15,949 bases of DNA from Gammaproteobacteria bacterium (GTDB lineage: Bacteria; Pseudomonadota; Gammaproteobacteria; DSM-26407): NCBI GenBank assembly GCA_028694565.1, contig JAQVKR010000012.1, positions 1 through 15,949 on the forward strand, in the 5' to 3' direction. The notes under the pieces are model-generated. The model saw only the letters and a list, made by a program, of their open reading frames with translations, was not told where the DNA came from and searched no databases. This document shows, piece by piece, positions 7,534-14,148 of the stretch (within the stretch, counting starts at the first letter, position 1; the number at the start of each line of letters is the position of its first letter). The translations under genes were made by a program, and so were the position numbers.

Positions 7534-7914
7534 TCCGGCAGGCCTGCGGCCGGCGGTATCAATCCGGGGTCGCGGCGCGCAAAAATACGCTATTTGGCCC
7601 AGATTCCGTATTTTCTGTGTGATTTCACGCAATCCGGTTACCGGATATAAATCGCGCCGGGATTCAGAGGCGGTCGCGCGCCCCTTTTCCGCGGCATTAA
7701 TGCGTTATTTGCATCGCCGCGCAATATGCAGATCCATGCGATAATTCATGGCGAAAATGACAATGATCCTGCGCGAGCTCCATTTTTTCGAGTCGCTTGA
7801 GATTAATCAATGCGACCCCGCCGGGCCGGCATGATTATGGTTATCCGTGAATCGAGATCCACGGGCTCCGCTCCGGGTGGTGCGGCCCGCCGGCAGTGCA
7901 GGCGAGAATTCCAT
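7507..7914 (+). other. 408-base regulatory gap before the ABC/NosL-type operon
   Basis: This gap is clearly richer in A+T than the coding DNA around it. It holds the hairpin at its left end, an inverted repeat AAAATACG/CGTATTTT (7582-7589 and 7607-7614, 17-base spacer), a good -10-like GATAAT (7740-7745) without a matching -35, and the FNR-type site at 7797-7810. No protein frame in it has a credible ribosome binding site; the frame reaching in from 7810 is best started at 7915. Confidence 0.6.
7797..7838 (+). promoter_or_regulatory. FNR/ANR-type box with class II promoter geometry
   Basis: TTGAGATTAATCAA (7797-7810) matches the FNR consensus TTGAT-N4-ATCAA at 9 of 10 defined bases. Its centre is 7803.5. 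A -10-like GATTAT (7833-7838) predicts a start near 7845, which puts the box centre at -41.5, exactly the class II activator position known for FNR/ANR/DNR. It lies 104 bases before the first gene of the operon and points to induction under low oxygen or nitrogen oxides. The motif is seen directly; the regulator's identity is inferred. Confidence 0.65.
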
Positions 7915-8208
7915 ATGCGGCTCTCAGACCGGTTGTTCATCTTCATCGCGGCGTGCCTGGCGCTGCTGGTGCTGGCCTTCGTTGACGCGGCGGTGCGCGT
8001 CCGGCTGGCCGAGCCGGCGCTGGAGGCGCGTGCGACGCTTGTGCGCCAACTCGAGCTGACCGATCTCAGCCTCTTCACGGAGGCGCGCTACACCCGCCAT
8101 CTCAGCCAATCGGATATCCACACGGCGTTCCAGGATCACCCGAACTCCTTCGACCATTTTCCCAGCGGCTCCCTGGTCCTGCCGCCCAGCCATCTCCGGG
8201 TGCCATGA
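7915..8208 (+). CDS. 97-aa anchored periplasmic protein, first gene of ABC operon
   Basis: The product has one hydrophobic N-terminal segment (about 7-25, LFIFIAACLALLVLAFVD) that is either an uncleaved anchor or a signal peptide. A soluble region follows, with LTDLSLFTEARYTRHLSQSD and then DHPNSFDHFPSGSLVLPP. Four His (H62, H69, H75, H81) and several acidic residues cluster in this tail. The family is not one I can name. Its stop overlaps the permease ATG by four bases (8205-8208), so the two are translationally coupled; a periplasmic partner of the permease is the likeliest role. AGGCGAG (7900-7906) supports the start; a longer in-frame version from 7810 would overlap the FNR-box promoter and hide the signal segment. 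Confidence 0.75.
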   Translation: MRLSDRLFIFIAACLALLVLAFVDAAVRVRLAEPALEARATLVRQLELTDLSLFTEARYTRHLSQSDIHTAFQDHPNSFDHFPSGSLVLPPSHLRVP

Positions 8209-9338
8209 AAAAGCTCATCCTGAGGCAGAAGTATCTCATCGACTTCACGCTCTCTTCGTTGAAGCGCCGGCTGGCCAAGAACCTCGGCCTGCTGCTGGTC
8301 TACACCCTGATCGTCTTCCTCCTCGCCTCGGTGATGCTCTTCACCCACTCCCTGCGCCGCGAGGCCGGCATCATCCTGGAGTCCTCGCCGGAGATCATCC
8401 TGCAGCGCCTGGTGGCCGGGCGCCATGACCTGATGCCCGCGGAGTACCTGGATCGCATCGGGCGGATTCGCGGGGTCACCCGCAAGGCCGGCCGCCTGTG
8501 GGGCTATTTCTACGATCCGGCCGTCCAGGCCAATTACACGCTGATGGTGCCGCGGGACCGTGATCTGGGCCAGCAGGAGGTGGTCATCGGAGCCGGGATC
8601 GCCCGCACCCGGGGCGTGGACGTGGGCGACTTCCTGACCTTCCGCTCCAGCGACGGCCGCGCCTTTTCCTTCCGGGTCGTGGATATCCTGGAGGCGGACG
8701 CGGAACTGGTGAATGCCGATCTGCTCCTGGTGTCGGAGGGGACCTACCGGGATTTCTTCGGCATCCCCGCCGACCGTTTCACCGATATCGTGCTGCAGGT
8801 GCGCAATCCGAGCGAGGTGCGCAAGGTGGCCGAGAAGCTGACCGTTCTGCTGCCCGACGCGCGGCCCATCCTGCGGGAGGAGATTCTCCGCACCTACGAC
8901 TCCATCTTCAGCTGGCGCCAGGGCATCGTCTTCGTGCTCCTGGGGGGAAGCATTCTCGCCTTCGTCATCTTCGCCTGGGACAAGGCCTCGGGGCTGAGCG
9001 CGGAAGAGAAGCGGGAAATCGGGATCCTGAAGGCCATCGGCTGGGAGACCAGCGATGTGATCCGGATGAAATTCTGGGAGGGGAGCATCGTGTCGCTCAC
9101 CGCATTCCTGCTCGGGTTCATACTGGCCTACCTCCACGTTTTCTATGGCCAGGCGGCGCTGTTCGAGCCGGTGCTGAAGGGGTGGGCGGTCATCTACCCG
9201 TCGTTCAATCCCACGCCCTTCGTGGACGGGCTGCAGGTGGCGACGCTGTTCTTCTTCACCGTCTTTCCCTATACCGTGGCCACCATCATTCCCATCTGGC
9301 AGGCGTCCATCACCGATCCCGATGCCGTGATGCGCTGA
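8205..9338 (+). CDS. FtsX/MacB-fold ABC transporter permease
   Basis: A 377-aa inner-membrane protein with the type VII (MacB/LolC/FtsX) layout: one helix at about 25-47, a large periplasmic domain (about 50-238), then three helices at about 239-258, 292-313 and 343-365. The cytoplasmic coupling segment KREIGILKAIGW (269-280), typical of FtsX-domain permeases, precedes the third helix. Type VII systems usually transmit ATP-driven motion to periplasmic partners rather than moving substrate through the membrane. The ATPase gene follows 20 bases later and the 97-aa protein overlaps upstream. With NosL, thioredoxin and DsbD_2 neighbours, its partner is probably a copper or thiol carrier in the periplasm; lipoprotein release is the alternative. 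Confidence 0.9.
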   Translation: MKKLILRQKYLIDFTLSSLKRRLAKNLGLLLVYTLIVFLLASVMLFTHSLRREAGIILESSPEIILQRLVAGRHDLMPAEYLDRIGRIRGVTRKAGRLWGYFYDPAVQANYTLMVPRDRDLGQQEVVIGAGIARTRGVDVGDFLTFRSSDGRAFSFRVVDILEADAELVNADLLLVSEGTYRDFFGIPADRFTDIVLQVRNPSEVRKVAEKLTVLLPDARPILREEILRTYDSIFSWRQGIVFVLLGGSILAFVIFAWDKASGLSAEEKREIGILKAIGWETSDVIRMKFWEGSIVSLTAFLLGFILAYLHVFYGQAALFEPVLKGWAVIYPSFNPTPFVDGLQVATLFFFTVFPYTVATIIPIWQASITDPDAVMR

Positions 9339-9358
9339 GAGCTGAAGAGTCCCCCGGC

Positions 9359-10033
9359 ATGATTGAACTCGACGATGTGAAAAAGGCGTTCAACCAGGGT
9401 CGGCCCAACGAGTTCTGGGCCATCCGTGGCGTCAGCCTGAGGGTGGATGCCAACCGCATCACCGTCCTCAAGGGTCCGAGCGGGTCCGGAAAGACGACCC
9501 TGCTGTCGATGATCGGCTGCCTGTCGCGCCCCACGTCCGGCCGGATTCTGTTGCGTTCACGGATTCTCTCCGGGCTGCCGGAGCGGTTCCTGACCGAAAT
9601 ACGCCGCAAGACCTTCGGCTTCATCTTCCAGCAGTTCAACCTGGTGAAGGGGCTGACGGTGCTGGAGAACGTGATGTTGCCGGCCTACCCCCTGGGGCTG
9701 GATCATCAACCGCTCAAGGAGGCGGCCCTGAAGCTGCTCGGGCAGTTCAACATGGAGTCCAAGGCCGACTCCAAGGTGGAGTGGCTGTCGGGCGGAGAGG
9801 CGCAGCGCACGGCGATTTGCCGGGCGCTCATCAACGACCCGGAGATTCTCATCGCCGATGAACCGACGGCCAACCTGGATACGCGCCTGTCGCGGGAGTT
9901 CATGGCCATCATCAGGGATCTGAAGCAACAGGGGAAAACCGTGATTGTCACCAGCCATGATCCGGTCGTGTTCGAATACGCCGGGATCGATACGGTGGTG
10001 GAGATGCGCGACGGGAATCTCGCGGAGGCGTGA
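9359..10033 (+). CDS. ABC transporter ATP-binding protein (LolD/MacB type)
   Basis: The 224-aa cytoplasmic ATPase has a complete motif set: Walker A GPSGSGKTT (39-47), Q-loop at Q91, signature LSGGEAQR (143-150), Walker B ILIADEP (163-169) and switch His H200. Size and sequence fit the LolD/MacB/FtsE group that pairs with FtsX-fold permeases, and the permease is the gene just upstream. The start is the ATG at 9359; the frame extends further upstream but overlaps the permease. The ribosome binding site is weak, so translation may depend on coupling to the permease. The next gene starts three bases after its stop. Confidence 0.92.
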   Translation: MIELDDVKKAFNQGRPNEFWAIRGVSLRVDANRITVLKGPSGSGKTTLLSMIGCLSRPTSGRILLRSRILSGLPERFLTEIRRKTFGFIFQQFNLVKGLTVLENVMLPAYPLGLDHQPLKEAALKLLGQFNMESKADSKVEWLSGGEAQRTAICRALINDPEILIADEPTANLDTRLSREFMAIIRDLKQQGKTVIVTSHDPVVFEYAGIDTVVEMRDGNLAEA

Positions 10034-10036
10034 CAG

Positions 10037-11044
10037 ATGCTGCTCAACCCGGCAATCATGGCGCTCATCGGCGTATCGGCGGTGGTGGCACTGCTGTTGC
10101 TGCTGGCCGCGGGATTCGCCATCCAGGTGATGCGCCACTGGGACATCGGCAGCGGCAGCGAACTGCAGCTCAACCTCGAGCGGCGGACCTACCTCATCTC
10201 CACCATCCTCTCCTATGCCTTCGTGGCCGAGCTGGTCTCCCTGCTGCTGTTCGTCTACAACGCCGAGGCCATGTCCACCCAGTTCGTGGGCGCCATGTGC
10301 GCCACCGGCGTGTTGAACGTCGACCCCTGGGGCTGGCCCACCCTGTTCCTGAAGATCGCCGTGTTTTTCGCCGGTGGCGTCTGGCTGATCCTCAACCGGC
10401 TCGACAACCAGGGCTACGACTACCCGCTGGTGCGGGTGAAGTACGCCCTGCTGCTGGCCATCGTGCCCCTGGTGATCGCCGAGGCGGTGGTCCAGGCCGC
10501 CTACTTCCTCGGCCTGAATCCGGACGTGATAACCTCCTGCTGCGGCTCCCTCTTCACGCCCGAGTCGGAAGGCGTGGCGGCGGAGGTCTCGAGCCTGCCT
10601 CCGCGCACCGCGGTCACGGCGCTCTACGCCAGCGCCGGGCTGGCCCTGCTGAGCGGCCTCGCCACTCTGTGGCGCCGCGGCGCCGCGCTGCTCTTCGCGG
10701 GCAGCGGCCTGCTCGCGTTCATGGTGGCGCTGGTGGCCATCGTTTCCTACGTGGCGCTCTATGTCTACGAGCATCCCCATCATCACTGTCCATTCTGCAT
10801 CCTCAAGTCGGGCCATGATTTCGTGGGTTACTACCTCTACATCCCGCTCTTCGCCGCCACGGTGCTGGCCCTGGGCGTGGGGGCTCTTGCGCCCTGGCGC
10901 AGGATCCCGAGCCTGGTGACGGCCGCCGCCGTGGATATCCGCCGCTTCACCTGGCTGTCGCTGATGGGGTTCGTGCTGTTCTATGCCGTCGCCACCTATG
11001 CCGTGGTGACCTCCAACCTGACCATGCAGGGGGTGTGGTGGTGA
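10037..11044 (+). CDS. Eight-helix membrane protein with HHHCPFC motif, unknown family
   Basis: The 335-aa protein has about eight hydrophobic helices (near 8-30, 52-75, 100-120, 136-160, 192-211, 217-244, 264-286, 304-326). Its few Cys are grouped in loops: C88 (AMCAT), C168-C169 (SCCG), and C251 and C254 in HPHHHCPFC, with H246, H248, H249 and H250. CPFC is the active-site form of a thioredoxin-like or redox Cys pair, and the His run makes it a plausible copper site. GGAGG (10024-10028) lies eight bases upstream of the ATG, and the gene begins three bases after the ABC ATPase. The next gene encodes a thioredoxin that also has CPFC. I infer a membrane thiol-redox or Cu(I)-handling partner of that thioredoxin; no named family is recognised. 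Confidence 0.85.
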   Translation: MLLNPAIMALIGVSAVVALLLLLAAGFAIQVMRHWDIGSGSELQLNLERRTYLISTILSYAFVAELVSLLLFVYNAEAMSTQFVGAMCATGVLNVDPWGWPTLFLKIAVFFAGGVWLILNRLDNQGYDYPLVRVKYALLLAIVPLVIAEAVVQAAYFLGLNPDVITSCCGSLFTPESEGVAAEVSSLPPRTAVTALYASAGLALLSGLATLWRRGAALLFAGSGLLAFMVALVAIVSYVALYVYEHPHHHCPFCILKSGHDFVGYYLYIPLFAATVLALGVGALAPWRRIPSLVTAAAVDIRRFTWLSLMGFVLFYAVATYAVVTSNLTMQGVWW

Positions 11045-11076
11045 CGCGCCTCACGAACCCTGTGCGAGAACTCTCG

Positions 11077-11601
11077 ATGGAACCGATCAAATTGAAGACG
11101 CTGGGATACGGGCTCCTCCTGGCGCTGGTGCTGGTGCTGGCGGGCTGCGGCTCGTCGCAGCCCCAGTTGCAGAATGGCCAGCCGGCCCCCGGGTTCAGCC
11201 TGCCGCGCCTGGGAGGGGGCAGCGCCGACTTTCCGGGCGGGTTCGCCGGGCAGGTGGTGGCCATCCGCTTCTGGGCCGACTGGTGTCCCTTCTGCGAGGA
11301 GGAGATGTCGGACCTTGAGCCCGTCTACCAGGAGCTGAAGGACCGCGGCCTGACCATACTCGCCGTGAACGTGCGCCAGGATGCCGATACGGCGGCGCGG
11401 TTCATTCGTGATCTCGGCATCTCCTACGGGGTCCTGCTCGACGAGGAGGGCGCCGTTGCCCGCGGTTACGGCGTCATGGGGCTGCCGACCACCTTCTTCG
11501 TCGACAGGGAAGGGGTGTTGCGGGCCAAGATCCTGGGCGAATCGACCCCGGATGTTTTCACGGGGATCGTCAACGAGCTGCTGGCGGAGGCGCCCAAGTG
11601 A
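11077..11601 (+). CDS. TlpA/ResA-like lipoprotein thioredoxin
   Basis: The 174-aa protein has a lipoprotein signal with lipobox LAGC (C24), then a TlpA/ResA-type thioredoxin fold: WADWCPFCEEE (C70, C73) and the cis-Pro loop GLPTTF (P137). Such proteins face the periplasm from a membrane anchor and reduce disulfides in apo-cytochromes or copper sites. A CPFC active site, not CEPC or CGPC, is found in several copper-assembly thioredoxins, but this is suggestive only. The start is uncertain: a GTG at 11041 overlaps the previous stop by four bases and has AGGGGG (11028-11033), giving 12 extra residues, while the ATG at 11077 gives a normal-length signal peptide. It belongs to the ABC operon. Electrons may come from the adjacent DsbD_2-family or CPFC membrane protein. 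Confidence 0.9.
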   Translation: MEPIKLKTLGYGLLLALVLVLAGCGSSQPQLQNGQPAPGFSLPRLGGGSADFPGGFAGQVVAIRFWADWCPFCEEEMSDLEPVYQELKDRGLTILAVNVRQDADTAARFIRDLGISYGVLLDEEGAVARGYGVMGLPTTFFVDREGVLRAKILGESTPDVFTGIVNELLAEAPK

Positions 11602-11664
11602 GCGGTTCGCCGGATTGGCCCGCCCGATCCGCGCGCTGACCCCGACGGGTGTGGAAGCCGACTG

Positions 11665-12348
11665 ATGGGCACTGAATTCAACTACCTGCTCGCGTTCGCC
11701 ACCGGCGTGTTCGGGGCATTCCACTGCCTGGGCATGTGCAGCGGCATCGCGGCCGGGTTTTTCGTTCGCCACGGCTGGCAGCACAAGGTGGCGCCCCACG
11801 TGGTCTATCACGCCATGCGCATCCTGGTCTACACGGTGCTCGGAGCGCTCGGGGCGCTGCTCGGCCAGGTGCTGGTCCAGTCCGGCACGGTGGGCAAGGG
11901 GCAGGGAATCCTGATGATCGTGGCCGGGATCGTGGTGATCCTCTTCGGCCTCGGCGTCCTGGGCATCTTGCCGTGGGGGCGGCAGAAGGACTGCCAGACG
12001 GGGGCGGTGGCCACTGTCCGGTTCCACCGCGGGTTCCGGCGTAGCCGGACCCTGGCGCCGGGGCTGGCCGGCATCGTCAACGGTTTTGTCCCCTGCAGCC
12101 TGGTGTTCTCGGTGGCCGTCAAGGCCATGGCCACGGCGGACCCCCTCCAGGCCGGCCTGCTGATGCTCGCATTCGGGCTGGGCACCGTGCCCACCATGGC
12201 GCTCGTGACCGTTACCGGGGCCGCCATCGGTGCCAAGGCCCGGGGGGTGTTTGAGCGCCTCGCCGGCGTGGCGGTTGTCGCCCTCGGCGTGTGGACGCTT
12301 TACGAGGGCGTGGTGTTCTACGACATCATGCGCGGGCTGGCGGGATAG
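11665..12348 (+). CDS. DsbD_2 / 'TauE-SafE-like' membrane protein, paralogue 3
   Basis: The 227-aa polytopic protein has FHCLGMCS (C21, C25) and NGFVPC (C144), the same two Cys motifs as paralogues 1 and 2, and ends IMRGLAG. It is more diverged: CS in place of CG, MPC changed to VPC, and a basic linker at 119-129 (FHRGFRRSRTL). TGGAAG (11652-11657) supports the start. It is the last gene of the ABC/TlpA operon, 63 bases after the thioredoxin. A specialised copy serving the periplasmic thioredoxin or NosL route, separate from the ATPase-linked copies, is a reasonable inference. The transported species (electrons or copper) is unknown. Confidence 0.9.
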   Translation: MGTEFNYLLAFATGVFGAFHCLGMCSGIAAGFFVRHGWQHKVAPHVVYHAMRILVYTVLGALGALLGQVLVQSGTVGKGQGILMIVAGIVVILFGLGVLGILPWGRQKDCQTGAVATVRFHRGFRRSRTLAPGLAGIVNGFVPCSLVFSVAVKAMATADPLQAGLLMLAFGLGTVPTMALVTVTGAAIGAKARGVFERLAGVAVVALGVWTLYEGVVFYDIMRGLAG

Positions 12349-12688
12349 TGTGCCGCTGCGCATTTGGGGGCGCACCCGGCGGCGCGCCCGAAAGCACCCG
12401 CACGGCGTTTCCCCGCTTGACGCGGGTCCGGGCCATCGCCCGCGCGCCGCGCCCGGCCCTGAGCGTGGCGCCCGGGGCGAGGCGGCGCACGGGGGGTGGG
12501 TGATATGCCGCAACAGGCACGGGACGTCCCCCTTCATGGCTCAGTGGAAGTTCAATAACTTCATGATAATAAAAGAACAAGTGTCGTGGCTCCAGATGGA
12601 TGGATTGGTATGCGAATTGCTGGTGTTCCTTTGAATAAGGAATGGACACTGGACCTCGGCCCCACACACTGAACCTAGGAGCAACGCT
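12349..12688 (+). other. 340-base gap upstream of the first NosL gene
   Basis: The left half is very GC-rich, with short hairpins (for example CCCGC/GCGGG near 12412-12427) but no T-run terminator. The right half is AT-rich and likely regulatory; it holds the inverted repeat and -10-like hexamer described separately. I see no gene with a credible start here. Rightward frames crossing the region (12230-12634, 12291-12503) read out of the end of paralogue 3 and have no domain. Confidence 0.5.
12547..12570 (+). promoter_or_regulatory. Inverted repeat with adjacent -10-like hexamer upstream of NosL
   Basis: GAAGTT-CAAT-AACTTC (12547-12562) is a perfect six-base inverted repeat, and GATAAT (12565-12570) follows directly. 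The pair sits in the only AT-rich patch of this gap, about 120 bases before the NosL start. No matching -35 is seen, which would fit a promoter that needs an activator or one blocked by a repressor. The regulator is unknown. Confidence 0.3.
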
Positions 12689-13309
12689 ATGAGCATCAAA
12701 CTGAACCGCAGACAGGCCCTCAAGGCTCTCGCCGCCGGCAGCCTTGCCGGCGCCGCCTTCACCCAGATCGGCGGTGCGGTCGCGGGAGAGCACGACGGCA
12801 CGCCGATGCAGTTCGTTCCCAAGACCGCGCCGGATCCGACCCCGCTGGAGAACGAGCTGGCCAAGTATCCCAAGTGCCCCTACTGCGGCATGGACCGGAC
12901 CAAGTGGCACCACAGCCGCCATCTGGTGCACTACGCGGATGATCTCGTGGACGGCACCTGCTCCCTGCACTGCGCCGCCATCAGCCTGGCCATCAACCTC
13001 GACCGCGGCCCGAAGGCCATCTACGCGGCGGACTTCGGCGCCACCGCCGAGCCCAAGCCGCTGGTGAACGTGGACGAGGCCACCTACCTGATCGGTTCGA
13101 AGCTCAAGGGGACCATGACCAAGATCAGCAAGATGGCCTTCGCCTCCGCCGACGCGGCCAAGGCCGCCCAGGGCGAGAACGGCGGCGAGATCGGTGATTT
13201 CAACGCCGCCCTCAAGGCCGCCTACCTGAGCATGGCCGAGGACACGATGATGATCCGCAAGAAGCGCGCCGAGATGCGCAAGAAGATGATGGAAAAGATG
13301 AAGGGTTGA
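12689..13309 (+). CDS. NosL-family copper chaperone with Tat-like signal
   Basis: The 206-aa protein starts with LNRRQALK (5-12), a twin-arginine-like motif, then a hydrophobic segment ending near AVAG (30-33). The mature part has the NosL core CPYCGM (C63, C66, M68), a His cluster (WHHSRHLVH, 73-81) and GTCSLHCA (C91, H94, C95). NosL proteins bind Cu(I) in the periplasm and deliver it for cuproenzyme assembly, classically the N2O reductase centres. It is longer than the typical NosL and ends in a Met/Lys/Arg tail (187-206) that might add metal or protein contacts. There is no lipobox Cys, unlike many NosL proteins. AGGAG (12677-12681) is seven bases upstream. A hairpin terminator candidate follows. 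Confidence 0.85.
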   Translation: MSIKLNRRQALKALAAGSLAGAAFTQIGGAVAGEHDGTPMQFVPKTAPDPTPLENELAKYPKCPYCGMDRTKWHHSRHLVHYADDLVDGTCSLHCAAISLAINLDRGPKAIYAADFGATAEPKPLVNVDEATYLIGSKLKGTMTKISKMAFASADAAKAAQGENGGEIGDFNAALKAAYLSMAEDTMMIRKKRAEMRKKMMEKMKG

Positions 13310-13317
13310 GGCCGTCG

Positions 13318-13358
13318 GCACGGTGCCGCGGAAGCCGCGGCACCGTGCACCGGGTTTT
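13318..13358 (+). terminator. Terminator candidate after first NosL gene
   Basis: A perfect 14-bp stem (13318-13331 with 13335-13348) has a three-base AAG loop and is followed six bases later by TTTT (13355-13358). It starts nine bases after the stop codon. The stem is very strong, but the T-run is short and slightly displaced. Confidence 0.65.
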
Positions 13359-13360
13359 CC

Positions 13361-13609
13361 CACTACGAGGGCACGAGGAAGGTAGCAGGCCTCCGACGGC
13401 GAATTCCGCCGGTTGCCGCTGATTGGCGCGTGGATCCTGGAGCAGCGGGCCGGGGCAGCGGGCTGGCGTGGTCCAGGCCGGCTTTCCCGGAGGCCCGGGC
13501 TGGAGCGCAACGGCATGGCCAGCCGGCCCGTGCGCCGGGCAATCTGCGCAATGCGGCGGAATCCGCGCTTGAGCCGATCTTTTTCTTCGTGTCCTTCGCG
13601 CCTTCGTGG
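13361..13609. repeat. Degenerate second copy of the MITE-like element
   Basis: The left end (13361-13379) matches CACCACGAAGGACACGAAG at 15 of 19 positions, with only transitions. The right end is CTTCGCGCCTTCGTGG (13594-13609), identical to the same segment of the element at 14149-14405. Inside the right arm, AATCCGCGCTTGA resembles AATCCGCGGTTGA of the better copy. The size (about 249 bp) is close too. It lies between the two NosL genes and ends 12 bases before the ribosome binding site of the second, so it probably contributes leader sequence. Confidence 0.5.
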
Positions 13610-13630
13610 CGAGCGACGAATGAGGTGATC

Positions 13631-14116
13631 ATGAACAGGTTCTGGGCGGTCGGGCTGGCGGCGCTGCTGGCGCTGGGCGCGGCACGGGCGGAGACGGTGA
13701 CGGTGCCGGACCCGGGCGAGAAGGATACCTGCCCGGTGTGCGGGATGTTCGTGGCGCTCTACCCCGAGTGGGTGGCCACCGTGCTCTACAAGGACGGCCA
13801 CGCCCACTACTTCGATGGGGCCAAGGATCTCTTCAAGTACCTGCTGGACATGCCCAAGTGGGCGCCGGGCCACCGCGCCGAGGATATCCAGACCATCGCG
13901 GTGACCGACTACTACTACGTGGAGCGCATCGACGCCCGGGCGGCGTGGTATGTCATCGGCTCCGACACCCTCGGTCCCATGGGCCACGAGCTCGTTCCCC
14001 ACGCCACCCGGGAGGAGGCCGAGGAGTTCCTCGCCGACCACGCCGGCAAGCGCATCCTGCGCTTCGACGAGGTGACCCCCGAACTGCTCGAGAACCTCGA
14101 CGCCGGCCGCTTTTAG
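13631..14116 (+). CDS. nosL: NosL-family periplasmic copper chaperone
   Basis: The 161-aa protein has a Sec signal (1-20, cleavage after ALGAARA) and a canonical NosL domain: CPVCGMFV (C34, C37, M39), GHAHYFDGAKDLFKYLL (56-72) and GSDTLGPMGHELVPH (110-124). It should bind Cu(I) and pass it on in the periplasm. The signal ends in a normal AxA-type site rather than a lipobox, so it is probably soluble. GAGG (13622-13625) is five bases before the ATG; the same frame runs upstream to 13430 but through repeat DNA and would bury the signal peptide. It is clearly different from the longer NosL just upstream, so the two are not a recent duplicate. N2O reductase is the best known client of this family, but none is in view. 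Confidence 0.92.
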   Translation: MNRFWAVGLAALLALGAARAETVTVPDPGEKDTCPVCGMFVALYPEWVATVLYKDGHAHYFDGAKDLFKYLLDMPKWAPGHRAEDIQTIAVTDYYYVERIDARAAWYVIGSDTLGPMGHELVPHATREEAEEFLADHAGKRILRFDEVTPELLENLDAGRF

Positions 14117-14148
14117 TCGCGGGGCTATTCGCCACGTTCACCCGTTCC

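Noticed and set aside
10996..12537. 513-aa minus-strand open frame over the thioredoxin and DsbD_2 gene
   Set aside because: The composition is low-complexity (Pro, Gly, His, Arg) and the plus strand encodes motif-complete proteins.
12326..14041. 571-aa minus-strand open frame across both NosL genes
   Set aside because: It covers two clear plus-strand NosL genes and the repeat between them, and has no recognisable domain; it is a GC-driven shadow frame.
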